Below are positions 63,907 to 64,000 of a stretch of DNA of 64,000 nt, piece after piece. Each line of letters begins with the position of its first letter. Position 1 is the stretch's first letter. The notes beneath the pieces were generated by a model, which was not told the origin of the DNA, did not search any database, and was given only the letters and a program-made list of their open reading frames with translations. The translations under genes and the position numbers were made by a program. Origin of the DNA: Mesorhizobium sp. LMG 17147 (GTDB taxonomy: Bacteria; Pseudomonadota; Alphaproteobacteria; Rhizobiales; Rhizobiaceae); assembly GCF_024297145.1 (NCBI RefSeq), contig NZ_JANCTC010000002.1, positions 248,001 to 312,000 on the forward strand. Direction: 5' to 3'.

Positions 63907-64000
63907 GCATTCCTCCCAGTTTTTTCTTCTGGCCGTGCAGGACCGAGGCGGCAATGGTGCTGGACGCGCGGCCGAGATTGATCGCCTCATCCCTGTTGGG

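Noticed and set aside
1..64000. CRISPR array, insertion sequence, prophage, toxin-antitoxin or defence cluster
   Set aside because: No regularly spaced repeats, transposase, phage structural gene or recognised defence gene was found. The HNH gene has no restriction or toxin partner.

Overview
The window is GC-rich core chromosome of an alphaproteobacterium of the Rhizobiales, most likely Mesorhizobium or a close relative. This is judged from protein sequences and gene order (cobT, rpmB, argH-lptM-lysA, etfB-etfA-hbdA, metX-metW behind a SAM-II riboswitch, ftsEX, cpdR), and from TTAA-N7-TTAA (CtrA) and TGA-N9-TCA (iron) boxes. I recognised no insertion sequence, prophage, integrase, CRISPR array or secretion cluster. 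The genes are mostly housekeeping, and the unusual material is largely regulatory or repeat DNA.

Layout. 0-12.4 kb: 3' end of cobT, an esterase-like/phytase protein, a spermidine-synthase-like protein, a queuosine-precursor transporter, rpmB, a candidate small RNA, a DUF3108 protein, a DMT transporter, a YhhN protein, a cupin, glyoxalase II, a methyltransferase, an SbmA/BacA-like ABC protein, a DUF1194 protein and an ECF sigma factor with a SnoaL-like tail. 12.4-13.8 kb: two adjacent frameshifted genes (an SDR and a DUF1330 protein). 13.8-18 kb: metX-metW under a SAM-II riboswitch and terminator, divergent from hisC-tyrC. 18-26 kb: DUF2125, a ChaC-like cyclotransferase, an alcohol dehydrogenase facing an aldo/keto reductase across an array of TGGCA half-sites, LysE, plsC, LysR facing a flavin-nucleotide oxidase, and ydcF. 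26-31.5 kb: ftsE-ftsX with a CtrA box, a small membrane protein, hpt, cpdR, and a DMT transporter facing LysR. 31.6-41.9 kb: a large DUF4175 protein, a PLP dehydratase facing an ArsR regulator, lysA-lptM-argH, tlpA, and an MHYT-GGDEF-EAL protein with its own CtrA box.

42-50.4 kb: the ugpBAEC glycerol-3-phosphate importer converges on an iron(III) ABC importer (fbpABC type) preceded by an iron-box palindrome. 50.4-51.6 kb: an ECF16/SigF-type sigma factor with its NrsF-type membrane anti-sigma and a matching promoter. 51.6-57.2 kb: etfB-etfA-hbdA, a rhomboid protease, a PduO adenosyltransferase, a HIG1-like protein and an SDR. 57.2-64 kb: a YihY protein, a DMT transporter, gluQRS, an AlkA-type glycosylase, an HNH nuclease, dsbB, a YqaA protein, tRNA-Leu(CAA) and a secreted hypothetical protein.

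How parts fit together. Amino-acid biosynthesis (Met, His, Tyr, Arg, Lys) is heavily represented. Two CtrA boxes lie upstream of ftsEX and of a c-di-GMP enzyme. The same 15 kb encodes CpdR, an adaptor for CtrA degradation in relatives, which suggests a cell-cycle neighbourhood. A family of palindromic repeats occurs at gene junctions and in at least two cases supplies the stop codon of the neighbouring gene. No new multi-gene system was found. The best leads are the small RNA, the CtrA boxes, the repeats that supply stop codons, and the paired frameshifts.
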